The notes: generated by a model not told the origin, from the sequence alone. A stretch of 64,000 nt of DNA from Enterovibrio nigricans DSM 22720 (GCF_900167155.1 NZ_FUXU01000011.1:20022-84021), one strand, 5' to 3'. Shown: positions 30,102 through 38,985, counted from the stretch's first letter. Numbers and translations: made by a program.

Positions 30102-30129
30102 AGAATGGCCTTATCTGGCCATTCTTTTT
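30102..30129 (+). terminator. Intrinsic terminator between ppnN and xni
   Basis: The stem AGAATGGCC and GGCCATTCT with a 6-nt loop is followed by TTTT. It ends 10 nt before the xni start codon, so xni may depend on read-through or an internal promoter. Confidence 0.8.
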
Positions 30130-30138
30130 GGGTAATCC

Positions 30139-30912
30139 ATGTCAATCCATCTTGTCATCATTGATGCCATGAACCTCATCCGTCGTGTCCATGCCGCACA
30201 ACCGAATCCCGATGACATCGCGGGAGCTGCACAGGTCTGTTGCCGCGCACTCAATAAAATCATAAAAGAAGCCGAGCCTACACACATGGTGGCTGTGTTT
30301 GACCACGCAGAGCAAGACAGAGGATGGCGTGCGGAATTAGTGCCTGAATACAAGCAAGGGCGTAAACCGATGCCGGAGGCTTTACAACAGGGCCTGAACA
30401 AGATCCAAGATGCGTTCTGGGATATGGGTATTGATTCCCTGCTGTCGTCCGGTGATGAAGCGGATGACATGATTGCGACACTGGCCTTGAAAGTAGGCAG
30501 CCACAACGGACAAGTCACTATCATCTCAACCGACAAAGGATATTGCCAACTTCTGCATCCAACCATTCGGATACGCGACTATTTCCAGCAGCGTTGGCTA
30601 GACACACCATTTATTGAAAAAGAATTTTCAGTGCTTGCATCACAGTTAACCGACTATTGGGGATTGGTGGGGATCAGCTCTAGTGGTGTTTCCGGTGTCC
30701 CCGGCATTGGTCCAAAAACAGCGTCCACATTGCTGCAACGCTATGGCACATTGGAGCAACTTTTTGCTGCTGAAGATATTGAACCTAAGTGGGCAAAAAA
30801 GCTGGACGGTAACCAAGCGCTGGCACTGCGCTGCAAACAAGTCGCCACGTTAAAAACCGATATCATCTTAGGGTTTAATCTGCAGGATATCCGCTTCAAC
30901 CCTGCGCAATAG
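30139..30912 (+). CDS. xni: Flap endonuclease Xni (ExoIX)
   Basis: Xni (257 aa) is a stand-alone relative of the DNA polymerase I 5'-nuclease domain. Acidic metal ligands are seen in IDAMNLIRRVHA (near residue 9), VFDHAEQDRGWRAEL, GDEADDMIATL (near 105-115) and STDKGYCQL. The helix-hairpin-helix SGVSGVPGIGPKTASTLLQRYG (near 186-206) binds DNA. The length and ATG start agree with the family. It is convergent with rlmM across a shared terminator. Confidence 0.94.
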   Translation: MSIHLVIIDAMNLIRRVHAAQPNPDDIAGAAQVCCRALNKIIKEAEPTHMVAVFDHAEQDRGWRAELVPEYKQGRKPMPEALQQGLNKIQDAFWDMGIDSLLSSGDEADDMIATLALKVGSHNGQVTIISTDKGYCQLLHPTIRIRDYFQQRWLDTPFIEKEFSVLASQLTDYWGLVGISSSGVSGVPGIGPKTASTLLQRYGTLEQLFAAEDIEPKWAKKLDGNQALALRCKQVATLKTDIILGFNLQDIRFNPAQ

Positions 30913-30924
30913 TTGCTAAAGAAC

Positions 30925-30951
30925 CAAAAAAGGCAGCCAACTGGCTGCCTT
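30925..30951. terminator. Shared terminator of xni and rlmM
   Basis: The stem AAGGCAGCC and GGCTGCCTT with a 4-nt loop is followed on the minus strand by TTTTTT. It is strong for rlmM; on the plus strand only two T follow, so termination of xni is weaker. Confidence 0.8.
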
Positions 30952-30993
30952 CCAAACCCAAACGTTCTGAAGATTCAGGTTGTTTGTTCCGTA

Positions 30994-32061
30994 TTACTTA
31001 ATCACACGAATGTGAACGGTCACTTCTTCGCGGTCATGGTATAGATGCTTTGCTTGCATCTCAAAGCGAACCCCATTCTCAATCAAGAATTTTTTCAGGT
31101 TCTGCAAGTCATCTTTTACCTGCTCGTAACGACGGTTCATTGGCAGTTTAAGGTTGAAAATGGTTTCTTTTGCCCAACCCGCAATCAGCCACTCACCCAT
31201 CAATTGCGCCACACGATAGGGTTTTTCAATCATGTCACACACTAGCCACGTTACGTTTTTTCTTGGTGGTTCAAACTTGAAACCATCAACGGCATGGTGC
31301 TTCACCTGGCCCGTTTCCATCAAGCTTTCGGCCATCGCGCCATTATCGACGGAGTGCACGAACATCGAACGCTTCACCAGCTGATAAGTCCAGCCCCCTG
31401 GACATGCACCCAGATCCACCGCCTTCATTCCAGGGGCTATGCGTTCATCCCACTCTTCACGCGGAATAAAGGCATGGAACGCCTCTTCCAACTTCAACGT
31501 TGACCGGCTCGGTGCATCTGACGGGAATTTTAAGCGATGGATACCCATATAGTGCGGTGAGTTGTTATTGCTCAGTGAATACCCCACAAAACAGCATCCT
31601 GGCGCCGTGAAACACAGGTGCAGCACAGGTTTTTTCGCGTTTTCTTTTGCCAGCAATACACCACGCTTTCGCAAAGCCTGACGCAATGGCACGGTAAACT
31701 TACGGCAGAATTTCAGCAGTTCTTTCGCTTGCGCGGTATCGGGGGTTTCAACACGTACGTCACCACATTTTGGCAACTCGCCGCCCAATGCAAGGATTGG
31801 TGATATCCGATCGCCTGGATCAAGATCGTTCAGTGTGTCTACGACAGCGATCATCTGGCGCGAAAAAATCAGAGAGGTTAACGGCAATTTCTGAAGCAGT
31901 TTTTCTGCATCGCCTTGCTGGTAACACTCAAACAGCACGTAGCCAGTATTCTTCTCCACGCGAGGAAAACCATACACTTCGACTTCCGTTGCCTTGTCCT
32001 GAATTTCACCCGCACACTCTTTTTCAAAGCCTTGGCGGCAATACAATAAAATCTGGTTCAC
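30994..32061 (-). CDS. rlmM: 23S rRNA (cytidine-2'-O)-methyltransferase RlmM
   Basis: RlmM (355 aa) methylates the ribose of C2498 (E. coli numbering) in 23S rRNA before 50S assembly. An N-terminal THUMP-like part is followed by a Rossmann methyltransferase domain. The SAM loop is [17 protein letters not shown] (near residue 213-229), and the catalytic K-D-K-H-type residues lie in [12 protein letters not shown] and [14 protein letters not shown]. The start is GTG ([16 protein letters not shown]). It is downstream of ygdD in the gcvA operon, as in enterobacteria. Confidence 0.95.
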   Translation of the reverse strand: MNQILLYCRQGFEKECAGEIQDKATEVEVYGFPRVEKNTGYVLFECYQQGDAEKLLQKLPLTSLIFSRQMIAVVDTLNDLDPGDRISPILALGGELPKCGDVRVETPDTAQAKELLKFCRKFTVPLRQALRKRGVLLAKENAKKPVLHLCFTAPGCCFVGYSLSNNNSPHYMGIHRLKFPSDAPSRSTLKLEEAFHAFIPREEWDERIAPGMKAVDLGACPGGWTYQLVKRSMFVHSVDNGAMAESLMETGQVKHHAVDGFKFEPPRKNVTWLVCDMIEKPYRVAQLMGEWLIAGWAKETIFNLKLPMNRRYEQVKDDLQNLKKFLIENGVRFEMQAKHLYHDREEVTVHIRVIK

Positions 32062-32121
32062 ACGAGGCCTTTTCTACCTGGTAAAAATAACGCGCCATTA
32101 TCGTCAAGCAGCCCCTCTAAC

Positions 32122-32496
32122 TCAAGCTTTGCGCCACAAAGACCACGCGGCCCCCCCCCAACCGACTAAAAAGCAAGTTCCACCAAGCGGTGTGATTGGC
32201 CATAACCAACGCCAGTCCAACAGCGCCAAACCATAAAGACTGCCACTGAAACAGAGGATACCAGCCCCAATAAAACAGGATGCGACAGCAAGACTACGCT
32301 TAGGTGCGACGTGATACCAAATACCTAGACCAATAAGTGCCAGCGCGTGCCAGAATTGATACTGAACGCCTTTCTCTACAATAGAGAGTTCATACGGTGT
32401 TAATTGTGCTTTTAACCCATGAGCTGCAAACGCCCCAAGCGCGACAGCGACACCAGCAACAAGGCATCCTATCGATGCGATTTTTCTTCCAATCAT
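32122..32496 (-). CDS. ygdD: DUF423 family inner membrane protein YgdD
   Basis: This 124-aa integral membrane protein has four predicted helices. It begins MIGRKIASIGCLVAGVAVAL and has the family motif ALGAFAAHGLK (about residues 19-29) and GSLYGLALL. The function of DUF423 proteins is unknown. The ATG at 32496 overlaps the hydrolase stop (ATGA). Near the 3' end the coding strand has nine G in a row (codons 113-116, WGGA), so slippage would change the last 11 residues. Confidence 0.88.
   Translation of the reverse strand: MIGRKIASIGCLVAGVAVALGAFAAHGLKAQLTPYELSIVEKGVQYQFWHALALIGLGIWYHVAPKRSLAVASCFIGAGILCFSGSLYGLALLDWRWLWPITPLGGTCFLVGWGGAAWSLWRKA
32151..32159 (-). repeat. G9 mononucleotide tract in ygdD
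   Basis: Nine consecutive C on the plus strand (G9 in the coding strand) lie in the last part of ygdD. The present length keeps the frame open. Tracts of this length are prone to slipped-strand mutation. Confidence 0.95.
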
Positions 32497-33113
32497 GCGC
32501 ACACCTTTTGAATGAAAGCCACGATCTTATCTGCGGCCAATTGGCGGTTTTGTGATTCTGTATGGCCGGAAGCTTTACGAGGTTTAAAGCTGTGATCACC
32601 GTCAGGTATGAAGGTTAACGTCACAAAGTCTGATAACGGATAGGCTTCGAGCTCACTTCGGTTTCCAAAAGTGTCTCGCTCTCCTTGGAGGATCAGCGCA
32701 GGTAATGTCAATGACGCCAAGTGCTCACCTTTGTCTTTTTCCGGTTTCCCTGGAGGGTGGAAAGGAAAACCAAGGCAACAGATCCCTTTAATTCGCGCAC
32801 ACTCCGACAGGTGGCTCGCCATTCGGCCTCCCATCGACTTTCCACCAATCACCGTGCTCTCTGATGCGAACTCATCGATCACTGCGTTAAAGGCGTCAAG
32901 GAGCTTGGGCGCGCGATCGGGTGGTCGTTTTTTCCCATCTTCGGCTCGTTTGACCATATAAGGAAAATTAAAACGAACAACACGCACACCTTGCGCCGCG
33001 ATACGCCTTGCTACATCGTCCATAAAGTCATGGTCCATCCCCGCCCCAGCACCGTGGGCAAAAATAAAAGTAAATGCGGCCTCGTCTGGACCATCAATTA
33101 ACACATGATTCAT
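32493..33113 (-). CDS. Small alpha/beta hydrolase, KANSL3/TEX30-like
   Basis: This 206-aa cytoplasmic alpha/beta hydrolase has a nucleophile elbow VIGGKSMGGRMASHL (Ser near residue 87), an acid in LQGERDTFGNRSE (near 143) and a His in FIPDGDHSFKPR (near 174). The HGAGAGMDHDFM oxyanion segment follows the first strand. The substrate is unknown. Its ATG overlaps the gcvA stop and its stop overlaps the ygdD start, so gcvA, this gene and ygdD are translationally chained. In E. coli, gcvA is next to ygdD without this gene. Confidence 0.85.
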   Translation of the reverse strand: MNHVLIDGPDEAAFTFIFAHGAGAGMDHDFMDDVARRIAAQGVRVVRFNFPYMVKRAEDGKKRPPDRAPKLLDAFNAVIDEFASESTVIGGKSMGGRMASHLSECARIKGICCLGFPFHPPGKPEKDKGEHLASLTLPALILQGERDTFGNRSELEAYPLSDFVTLTFIPDGDHSFKPRKASGHTESQNRQLAADKIVAFIQKVCA

Positions 33114-34015
33114 GCAGAAATACTCTCCTGTTCTGCGGCGGCTTTCGCCAGCACCCACTCCCTAAACGCACTGATCCTTCCTGAGTCAGCGTCTTTTTGC
33201 TGACTGACAAGATAAAACGCATTTTTACTCATTAAAAAATGGTCAAACGGACACACTAAACGCCCAGATTCTAATTCTGGCTGAGCAAGCACGTTATTAC
33301 TGAGAGCCACCCCTTGTCCCAATGCTGCCGCTTGAAGCACCATCGCGGAATGACTAAAAATCGGGCCATAGTTTAGATTAACGCTGCTAATCTGATAAAG
33401 CTTGGCGTAGGCTTTCCAATCTTTTCGAGAACGATCGTGCAGCAAAGTGTGATGTTGTAAGTCTTCAAGGGTGTTCAATGGCTTGGCGCCTGCAAGCGTC
33501 GCGGGACTGCAAACCGGCAATAAAAACTCTGGGTACAGCTCGTCACAGCGCAGTCCTGCCCAATTGCCTCGACCATAGTAAATAGCCACATCGACATCAT
33601 CAGTCAACGATCCATCCTCCATATCAACAGCCTTGATTCGGACATCAATTTCAGGGTGCTGCTGATTGAAATCAGCCAACCTCGGCACCAACCACTGGAT
33701 AGCAAAACTTGGCGGTAAACTAATCGTTAACGCACCTTTTGCACCGCGTTCCAACACACGATCTGTCGCATCCGCCAATGCAATTAAAATATCCTTAATA
33801 TCAAGGAAATAACCTTGTCCCTCTTCCGTCAGGAGAAGCGAACGATTCCTTCTGCGAAATAGTTTCAAACCCAGAAATTCTTCTAAGGCTTTAATTTGAT
33901 GACTGACCGCAGCTTGCGTGACGAACAGCTCTTCCGCTGCACGCGTGAAGCTCAAGTGGCGCGCGGCTGCTTCGAAGACGCGCAAGGCATTTAAAGGTGG
34001 TAACCGACGAGCCAT
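33110..34015 (-). CDS. gcvA: LysR-type regulator of glycine cleavage GcvA
   Basis: GcvA (301 aa) controls the glycine cleavage operon and the sRNA gene gcvB. The winged HTH (residues 1-65; LPPLNALRVFEAAARHLSF, TQAAVSHQIKALEEFLG) and the LysR effector domain (about 90-295) match the GcvA group, and the divergent gcvB confirms it. The start is ATG (MARRLPPL). It leads an operon with the hydrolase and ygdD, and probably rlmM. A CTAAT half-site, the type bound by GcvA, lies at 34041-34045 between gcvA and gcvB. Confidence 0.92.
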   Translation of the reverse strand: MARRLPPLNALRVFEAAARHLSFTRAAEELFVTQAAVSHQIKALEEFLGLKLFRRRNRSLLLTEEGQGYFLDIKDILIALADATDRVLERGAKGALTISLPPSFAIQWLVPRLADFNQQHPEIDVRIKAVDMEDGSLTDDVDVAIYYGRGNWAGLRCDELYPEFLLPVCSPATLAGAKPLNTLEDLQHHTLLHDRSRKDWKAYAKLYQISSVNLNYGPIFSHSAMVLQAAALGQGVALSNNVLAQPELESGRLVCPFDHFLMSKNAFYLVSQQKDADSGRISAFREWVLAKAAAEQESISA

Positions 34016-34067
34016 ACCCCTTCCTTAAAGATAAGTTTTTCTAATGTAAAACATTATAAAATGTCCA

Positions 34068-34096
34068 TTGTTCTGGCGCCAGAGAAAACCTATAGT
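34068..34096 (+). promoter_or_regulatory. Promoter of gcvB
   Basis: TTGTTC, a 17-bp spacer and TATAGT give a good sigma-70 promoter with a predicted start near 34103. A CTAAT element about 60 bp upstream of the start could bind GcvA. Confidence 0.72.
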
Positions 34097-34102
34097 TTGC
34101 AC

Positions 34103-34280
34103 GCACCACAAAGTCCGCATTTTTCGCGAATCTCTCTTTGTGGTTGCGATGTTGTGTTTGCATATTTTTGGCTAATGCCAGATCTCGGTAGTGATTGCTA
34201 CCCTAATACTTGCTGTATTTTGAATCCGATCTATCAAATGATTTGTCGTAGCACTGAGTGAAAACTCGGTGCTTTTTTTT
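34103..34280 (+). ncRNA. gcvB: GcvB small regulatory RNA
   Basis: GcvB is an Hfq-dependent sRNA that represses many amino-acid and peptide transporter mRNAs. Seen here are the G/U-rich R1-type seed (GGTTGCGATGTTGTGTTTGC, 34142-34161), an internal hairpin GGTAG-TGATTG-CTACC, and the 3' hairpin GTAGCAC...GTGC followed by T8. All occur in the same order as in enterobacterial GcvB. It is divergent from gcvA, the conserved position. The 5' end is inferred from the promoter, so the length of about 178 nt is approximate. Short frames here are not genes. Confidence 0.92.
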
Positions 34281-34404
34281 GTATACGATAAACACATTCT
34301 GACACCTTGCGCCCCACAAAACACAGAAATAGACTTTCACTTGAGTTAACGCGTGAGAAAGGTGATCATTCTCTCCCTGTTCCGGTTTAAGTGATTTTCC
34401 CACG

Positions 34405-35628
34405 ATGACAACGCGCCCTTTTCACGTTGAAACGATACGAAAAGCGTTTCCTTCTTTGACCCACAATGCCACTCAGCAGTCTTTGGTATACCTTGACAGT
34501 GCGGCCACATCACAAAAGCCAAAGGTAGTCATTGACGCGATCAGTCAATATTATTCTGGTGCGACAGCTAACGTACATCGTGGCTCACATTCATTAACAA
34601 CCGCAGCAACCAACCGTTTCGAAGCGGCCAGAAAAACTGTCGCAGACTTTTTGGGTGCACCGAGCAAAGGCATCGTTTGGACTCGCGGCGCAACAGAAGC
34701 CTTGAACCTCATTGCACAAAGCTACGCGAGGCAGCACTTAAATCAAGGCGATGAAATCCTTGTCAGTGAAATGGAACACCACGCCAACATCGTCCCTTGG
34801 CAGATTGTGGCACAGCAAACAGGTGCGACGATTGTAAAGTGGCCAATAAATCCTACCTCATGCACCCTCGACCTAGACACGTTTGATTCCCTACTCAACG
34901 AGAAAACCAAATTGGTTGTTTTGGGACATATCAGCAATGTGACAGGTACGCGCAATCCCATTGAGCCTGTTATTGAAAAAGCCCACAACATGGGTGCTGT
35001 CGTGGTTGTGGATGGCGCACAGGCTGTCGTGCATGAGGCCATCAACGTCACAGATATTGATGCTGACTTTTATGTGTTTTCTGGTCATAAACTCTTTGCA
35101 CCATCAGGCATTGGCGCCCTTTTCGGAAAGCCCGCGCTTCTCGACGCGATGCCACCATGGCATGGCGGTGGAAAGATGGTAGAGAAAGTCTCCTTTCAAG
35201 GCACACAATTTGCCCAATCACCTGCAAAGTTTGAAGCAGGAACGCCGAATGTCGCGGGGGCCATTGGTTTAGCAACAGCCATAAATTGGTACAATTCGAT
35301 CAATAGAGCGGAAGCAGAGCATCACATCGCTCAACTACAAACCCGACTCGTCAATGGCATTAAGGACATTGATGATTTGCGTATTATTGGCCTCCAGCCG
35401 GGAGCGAGTGTAGTGGCATTCAATGTTGACGGTGTGCATCACTCAGACATCGCGACGCTTCTTGACCAACAAGGTATCGCCATTCGCTCTGGACATCATT
35501 GTGCGCATCCCCTGATGGATGCACTCGGAATTAATGGTTGTGTGCGCGTGTCCATTGCTTTGTATAATACAGAGGAAGAAATTGATCGTTGTATCGCTGC
35601 GATACAAAAAGCCTGCGACTTACTTTAA
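34405..35628 (+). CDS. csdA: Cysteine desulfurase CsdA
   Basis: CsdA (407 aa, PLP-dependent, group II/SufS-like) takes sulfur from cysteine and passes it to CsdE. The PLP lysine is K229 (FSGHKLFAPSG) and the catalytic cysteine C366 (RSGHHCAHPLMD). The N-terminal YLDSAATSQKP and EMEHHANIVPW motifs are typical. The adjacent csdE separates it from SufS and IscS. The start is ATG. The gcvB terminator lies about 125 nt upstream. Confidence 0.94.
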   Translation: MTTRPFHVETIRKAFPSLTHNATQQSLVYLDSAATSQKPKVVIDAISQYYSGATANVHRGSHSLTTAATNRFEAARKTVADFLGAPSKGIVWTRGATEALNLIAQSYARQHLNQGDEILVSEMEHHANIVPWQIVAQQTGATIVKWPINPTSCTLDLDTFDSLLNEKTKLVVLGHISNVTGTRNPIEPVIEKAHNMGAVVVVDGAQAVVHEAINVTDIDADFYVFSGHKLFAPSGIGALFGKPALLDAMPPWHGGGKMVEKVSFQGTQFAQSPAKFEAGTPNVAGAIGLATAINWYNSINRAEAEHHIAQLQTRLVNGIKDIDDLRIIGLQPGASVVAFNVDGVHHSDIATLLDQQGIAIRSGHHCAHPLMDALGINGCVRVSIALYNTEEEIDRCIAAIQKACDLL

Positions 35629-35643
35629 CCACGGCATATAATC

Positions 35644-36066
35644 ATGAACTCATTTCCTGCCCATCCTTTCGGCACCGATATAACCACCGACGTCATCTTG
35701 TCACAAATGGCGAACTGTCGTTCTTGGGAAGATAAATACCGCGTCGTCATTCAGCTAGGGAAAAAGCTTCCAGTACTATCTGAAGCGCAGAAAATGCATA
35801 GCCTGAATGTACCGGGCTGCGAGAGTAAAGTGTGGCTTTCAGTGCAAGAAAAAGAAAATCTGTATTATTTTTCTGCTGATTCAGATGCACGAATTGTCAA
35901 AGGGTTATTAGCTATCGTTCTCGCAGCGGTAGAAGGTAAGACACGCGAAGATATTCAATCATTTCAGTTTGATGATTATTTTAAATCGATGGATCTCATC
36001 CATCATTTAAGCGAATCCCGCAGCAATGGCATGTATGCGATCATCGAACAAATCCGCACAATTTAA
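35644..36066 (+). CDS. csdE: Sulfur acceptor protein CsdE
   Basis: CsdE (140 aa) is a SufE-like protein that accepts persulfide from CsdA on C59, in the motif LNVPGCESKVWL, and raises its activity. The frame also has WEDKYRVVIQLGKKLP and the C-terminal LSESRSNGMYAIIEQI. It begins 15 nt after csdA, so the two are an operon. In enterobacteria tcdA follows directly; here the pha operon is in between, and tcdA is 4.9 kb away on the other strand. Confidence 0.94.
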   Translation: MNSFPAHPFGTDITTDVILSQMANCRSWEDKYRVVIQLGKKLPVLSEAQKMHSLNVPGCESKVWLSVQEKENLYYFSADSDARIVKGLLAIVLAAVEGKTREDIQSFQFDDYFKSMDLIHHLSESRSNGMYAIIEQIRTI

Positions 36067-36319
36067 GTACGCTGAAAACGATAGTTTATTCTTTTTTTTC
36101 ACCCTGTTAGCTGACTACGTTACCGTACAAACACCACTATAAAGCTGAGACGTTGGTCAATTATTCTGATATTCGGTTTGCCAATTTCTCACTTTATTCC
36201 TTAACTAGTTGTGAGTGTTTTTTAAACAGAGGTTTTCACTGGAAATACGGTTTTTAAATACCTGACTCTCCCACCTTAATAACAAAAAACACAATAAGAA
36301 CCCAAGAAAAACACAGAAA

Positions 36320-36354
36320 GAACCGAAATTTAACACCATGTTAACTTTCGGTTC
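36320..36354. repeat. Long inverted repeat between csdE and phaB
   Basis: GAACCGAAATTTAAC, a short loop and GTTAACTTTCGGTTC form a stem of about 14-15 bp with one mismatch. No clean T-run follows on the plus strand, and the minus side gives TTTCTGTGTTTTT. It may end csdE transcripts or be a protein-binding or mRNA structure. Confidence 0.55.
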
Positions 36355-36477
36355 GATATTATGGATCCAGATCTTGTTTCTATAATTCTCCCTCCTTTCG
36401 TTTTGCCTTAATCAAAAGATTGTATATCTTTAATCTCGGTGGTCACAAAATCGGCATAATAATAATATATCTTATTC

Positions 36478-36505
36478 TGAGACTATCTGAGTTTCCATAG
36501 TCTCA
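36478..36505. promoter_or_regulatory. Candidate operator upstream of phaB
   Basis: TGAGACTAT, 10 bp, then ATAGTCTCA is a perfect inverted repeat with half-site centres about two helical turns apart, as expected for a dimeric regulator. It lies about 105 bp before the phaB start. The protein that would bind it is not known; no phaR gene is in the window. Confidence 0.5.
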
Positions 36506-36609
36506 ACCCTTATGCGCTATAAACAAAATATATAGGTGCCTGTATTTTTGGGCTTCCAAATGCAGTTACAGGGGTCATTTAATGCTTGTTGTTAAGAATG
36601 GAGTCATCA

Positions 36610-37350
36610 ATGAAGAAACTCGCGCTCATCACCGGTTCGAAAGGTGGTATCGGCTCGGCGATCACGGAAAAACTGGTAAGTCAGGGCTATCGCGTGATTG
36701 CGACCTACTTCACTGGAAACCTGCAATGTGCTGAGCAATGGTTTGAAGAAAAGCAATTTAATTCAGACCAAGTGCGCTTATTCGAATTAGACGTGACTAA
36801 CACAGAGGAATGTGCAGAGCGTCTACCAAAACTTCTTGAGGAAGAAGGCACCATCGACGTGCTCGTGAACAATGCGGGCATTACACGTGATGGGCAATTC
36901 AAAAAAATGGCCGCTGAAAACTGGCGTGCTGTTATCGATACCAACCTCAACAGTCTTTTCAATGTCACTCAACCTCTCTTTGCAGCGATGTGCGAAAAAG
37001 GCGGTTGCCGTGTCGTCAATATCTCTTCCGTAAATGGCCTTAAAGGTCAGTTCGGCCAAACCAACTACTCAGCGGCTAAAGCTGGGATGATTGGTTTTAC
37101 CAAAGCACTGGCTTTCGAAGGTGCGAGATATGGCGTAACTGCAAACGTCGTAGCCCCTGGCTATACAGCAACCCCGATGGTAGAAGCGATGCGCGATGAA
37201 GTGCTCGACTCTATCAAGGCAGAAATCCCGATGAAGCGCCTAGCTCGTCCGGAAGAAATTGCCGATGCCGTGGCTTACCTTGCCGGTGAGTCTGGCGCAT
37301 ATATCACTGGGGAAACGCTGTCGGTCAACGGCGGCTTGTACATGAACTAA
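36610..37350 (+). CDS. phaB: Acetoacetyl-CoA reductase PhaB
   Basis: PhaB (246 aa) reduces acetoacetyl-CoA to (R)-3-hydroxybutyryl-CoA, the monomer for polyhydroxybutyrate. This short-chain dehydrogenase has the cofactor loop TGSKGGIGSAI (residues 8-18), NNAGITRDG (about 86-94), the catalytic Ser in NISSVNGLKGQ, and Tyr and Lys in TNYSAAKAG. The longer frame starts at 36586, but MKKLALITG with GGAG 6 nt upstream gives the family length. It is first in the order phaB-phaA-phaP-phaC. Confidence 0.94.
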   Translation: MKKLALITGSKGGIGSAITEKLVSQGYRVIATYFTGNLQCAEQWFEEKQFNSDQVRLFELDVTNTEECAERLPKLLEEEGTIDVLVNNAGITRDGQFKKMAAENWRAVIDTNLNSLFNVTQPLFAAMCEKGGCRVVNISSVNGLKGQFGQTNYSAAKAGMIGFTKALAFEGARYGVTANVVAPGYTATPMVEAMRDEVLDSIKAEIPMKRLARPEEIADAVAYLAGESGAYITGETLSVNGGLYMN

Positions 37351-37366
37351 GAAGGGACACGTTCAC

Positions 37367-38578
37367 ATGGAAAAAGTGTATATCGTCGCAGCCAAGCGTA
37401 CGGCGCTAGGCGCGTTTACGGGTTCATTGAAAGACACACCTGCCGGTCAACTTGCTGCCGTTGCCATCAAAGGTGCATTGGAAGCAGGCAATATCGCTCC
37501 AGATGCCATCAATGAAGTTATCTTGGGTAACGTAGTGTCAGCAGGACAAGGAATGGGCATTGGTCGCCAAGCAGCTATCTTTGCTGGATTGCCTGAAACC
37601 GTTCCCGCCTATGCCATCAACATGGTTTGTGGCAGTGGCATGAAAGCCGTCATGGATGCGGTATCCCATATTCGCTGTGGTGACGCAGAAGTCGTGGTTG
37701 CTGCTGGCGTTGAAAACATGTCTCAAATCCCTTTTGCTGCATCTGGCGCACTGCGCGGTGGGCAAAAAATGGGTGACATAAGCCTCAAAGATCTCCTTAT
37801 CAATGACGGCCTGACTGATGTGTTCAATGCATATCACATGGGTGTTACTGCTGAAAACGTGGCTGAACTGGTCGGTTTAAGTCGCGAACAGCAAGATGCA
37901 TACGCTCAACAAAGCCAACAAAAAGCCGTCGCTGCCATTGAAGCGGGACGTTTCAAAGATGAAATCGTACCCGTTGAAGTGAAACAACGTCGCCAAACTG
38001 TTTCTTTTGATACTGACGAATATCCAAAAGCAGATTGTACGCAAGAAGGTCTCGCAAAGCTCCGTCCTGCTTTCAACCGTGAAGGTACAGTGACTGCGGG
38101 TAATGCTTCAGGCCTAAACGATGGTGCAAGTGCAATTATCGTTGCTTCAGAATCAGCAGTTCAACGCCTCGGTCTCAAGCCGTTGGCAGAAATCACCAGC
38201 TATGCACAAGTTGGGTTAGATCCAAAAATCATGGGCCTTGGCCCAGTGGGTGCAGTAACGGAAGCGCTGAAAAAAGCAGAGCTTTCGATTTCCGACATGG
38301 ATCTGTTCGAGCTCAATGAAGCCTTTGCTGCTCAGGCTCTGGGTGTTGTCCACCAATTGGCAGACACACACAAAGTAACGCCTGAGACCATTTTGGAAAA
38401 GGCAAATGTAAATGGTGGCGCAATCGCATTGGGCCACCCACTCGGCGCATCAGGAAACCGCGTTTTGGTCTCCCTGATCCACGAACTGGAAAAACGCGAA
38501 GGCACCTACGGTGTGGCCTCGCTATGTATCGGTGGCGGCATGGGAACGGCAGTTGTCGTTAAACGTGCAAATAGCTAA
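37367..38578 (+). CDS. phaA: Acetyl-CoA acetyltransferase PhaA (thiolase)
   Basis: PhaA (403 aa) condenses two acetyl-CoA to acetoacetyl-CoA at the start of the polymer pathway. The acyl-accepting cysteine is C88 ([12 protein letters not shown]). The C-terminal catalytic His is in [17 protein letters not shown] and the second Cys in [12 protein letters not shown]. The NEAFAAQ motif is also present. It begins 16 nt after phaB with GAAGGGA as ribosome site. Confidence 0.95.
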   Translation: MEKVYIVAAKRTALGAFTGSLKDTPAGQLAAVAIKGALEAGNIAPDAINEVILGNVVSAGQGMGIGRQAAIFAGLPETVPAYAINMVCGSGMKAVMDAVSHIRCGDAEVVVAAGVENMSQIPFAASGALRGGQKMGDISLKDLLINDGLTDVFNAYHMGVTAENVAELVGLSREQQDAYAQQSQQKAVAAIEAGRFKDEIVPVEVKQRRQTVSFDTDEYPKADCTQEGLAKLRPAFNREGTVTAGNASGLNDGASAIIVASESAVQRLGLKPLAEITSYAQVGLDPKIMGLGPVGAVTEALKKAELSISDMDLFELNEAFAAQALGVVHQLADTHKVTPETILEKANVNGGAIALGHPLGASGNRVLVSLIHELEKREGTYGVASLCIGGGMGTAVVVKRANS

Positions 38579-38627
38579 CGAACGTTAAACCCCCTTGGAT
38601 CTAATTACTACTCTCAGGAGAAACACC

Positions 38628-38975
38628 ATGTACACAGATATGTTTAAAGCGTTCTCAGAGCAAACTGAAAAAACTCTGGCACCTTATGTGAAATTCAACA
38701 AGTTAGTAGCGAAAAACGTTGAGACGCTGACTGAGCTTCAACTGAACGCTGTCAAAACTTACAGCGAAATGGGCCTTGCTCAACTTAAAGCTGCAAGCGA
38801 AGTGACTGACGTAACTTCAATGACGGCATACAGCAGCCAACAACTGGCAGCTCTGACCAAATTGTCTCAACAAATGATGGATGACAGCACAAAGCTGCAA
38901 TCTGTTGCGAAAGAGTTCAAAGACGATCTGGAAAAACTGACTACTGATAATCTGAAAGCGGCTACGCCAGCTTAA
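38628..38975 (+). CDS. phaP: Phasin PhaP, granule-coating protein
   Basis: This 115-aa amphipathic helical protein fits the phasin family, which coats polyhydroxybutyrate granules. It starts MYTDMFKAFSEQTEKTLAPY with CAGGAG 7 nt upstream; the open frame further upstream uses a TTG and is unlikely. The pattern FNKLVAKNVETLTELQLNAV is typical of phasins in this operon type. There is no signal or membrane segment. A strong hairpin follows before phaC, fitting a phasin made in larger amounts than the synthase. Confidence 0.9.
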   Translation: MYTDMFKAFSEQTEKTLAPYVKFNKLVAKNVETLTELQLNAVKTYSEMGLAQLKAASEVTDVTSMTAYSSQQLAALTKLSQQMMDDSTKLQSVAKEFKDDLEKLTTDNLKAATPA

Positions 38976-38985
38976 TCAAGGTTAC

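Larger units (their letters stand above)
36067..36609. other. Long AT-rich intergenic region upstream of phaB
   Basis: These 543 bp contain no convincing gene. They hold a long imperfect hairpin (36320-36354) and a perfect 9-bp inverted repeat (36478-36505), annotated separately, plus AT-rich stretches such as CATAATAATAATATATC (about 36455-36471) where the pha promoter probably lies. No clear -35/-10 pair could be chosen. The base composition is visibly lower in GC than the flanking genes. Confidence 0.6.

Noticed and set aside
36320..36354. A firm intrinsic terminator for csdE
   Set aside because: The hairpin is 254 bp from the csdE stop and lacks a proper plus-strand T-run, so it was kept only as an inverted repeat.
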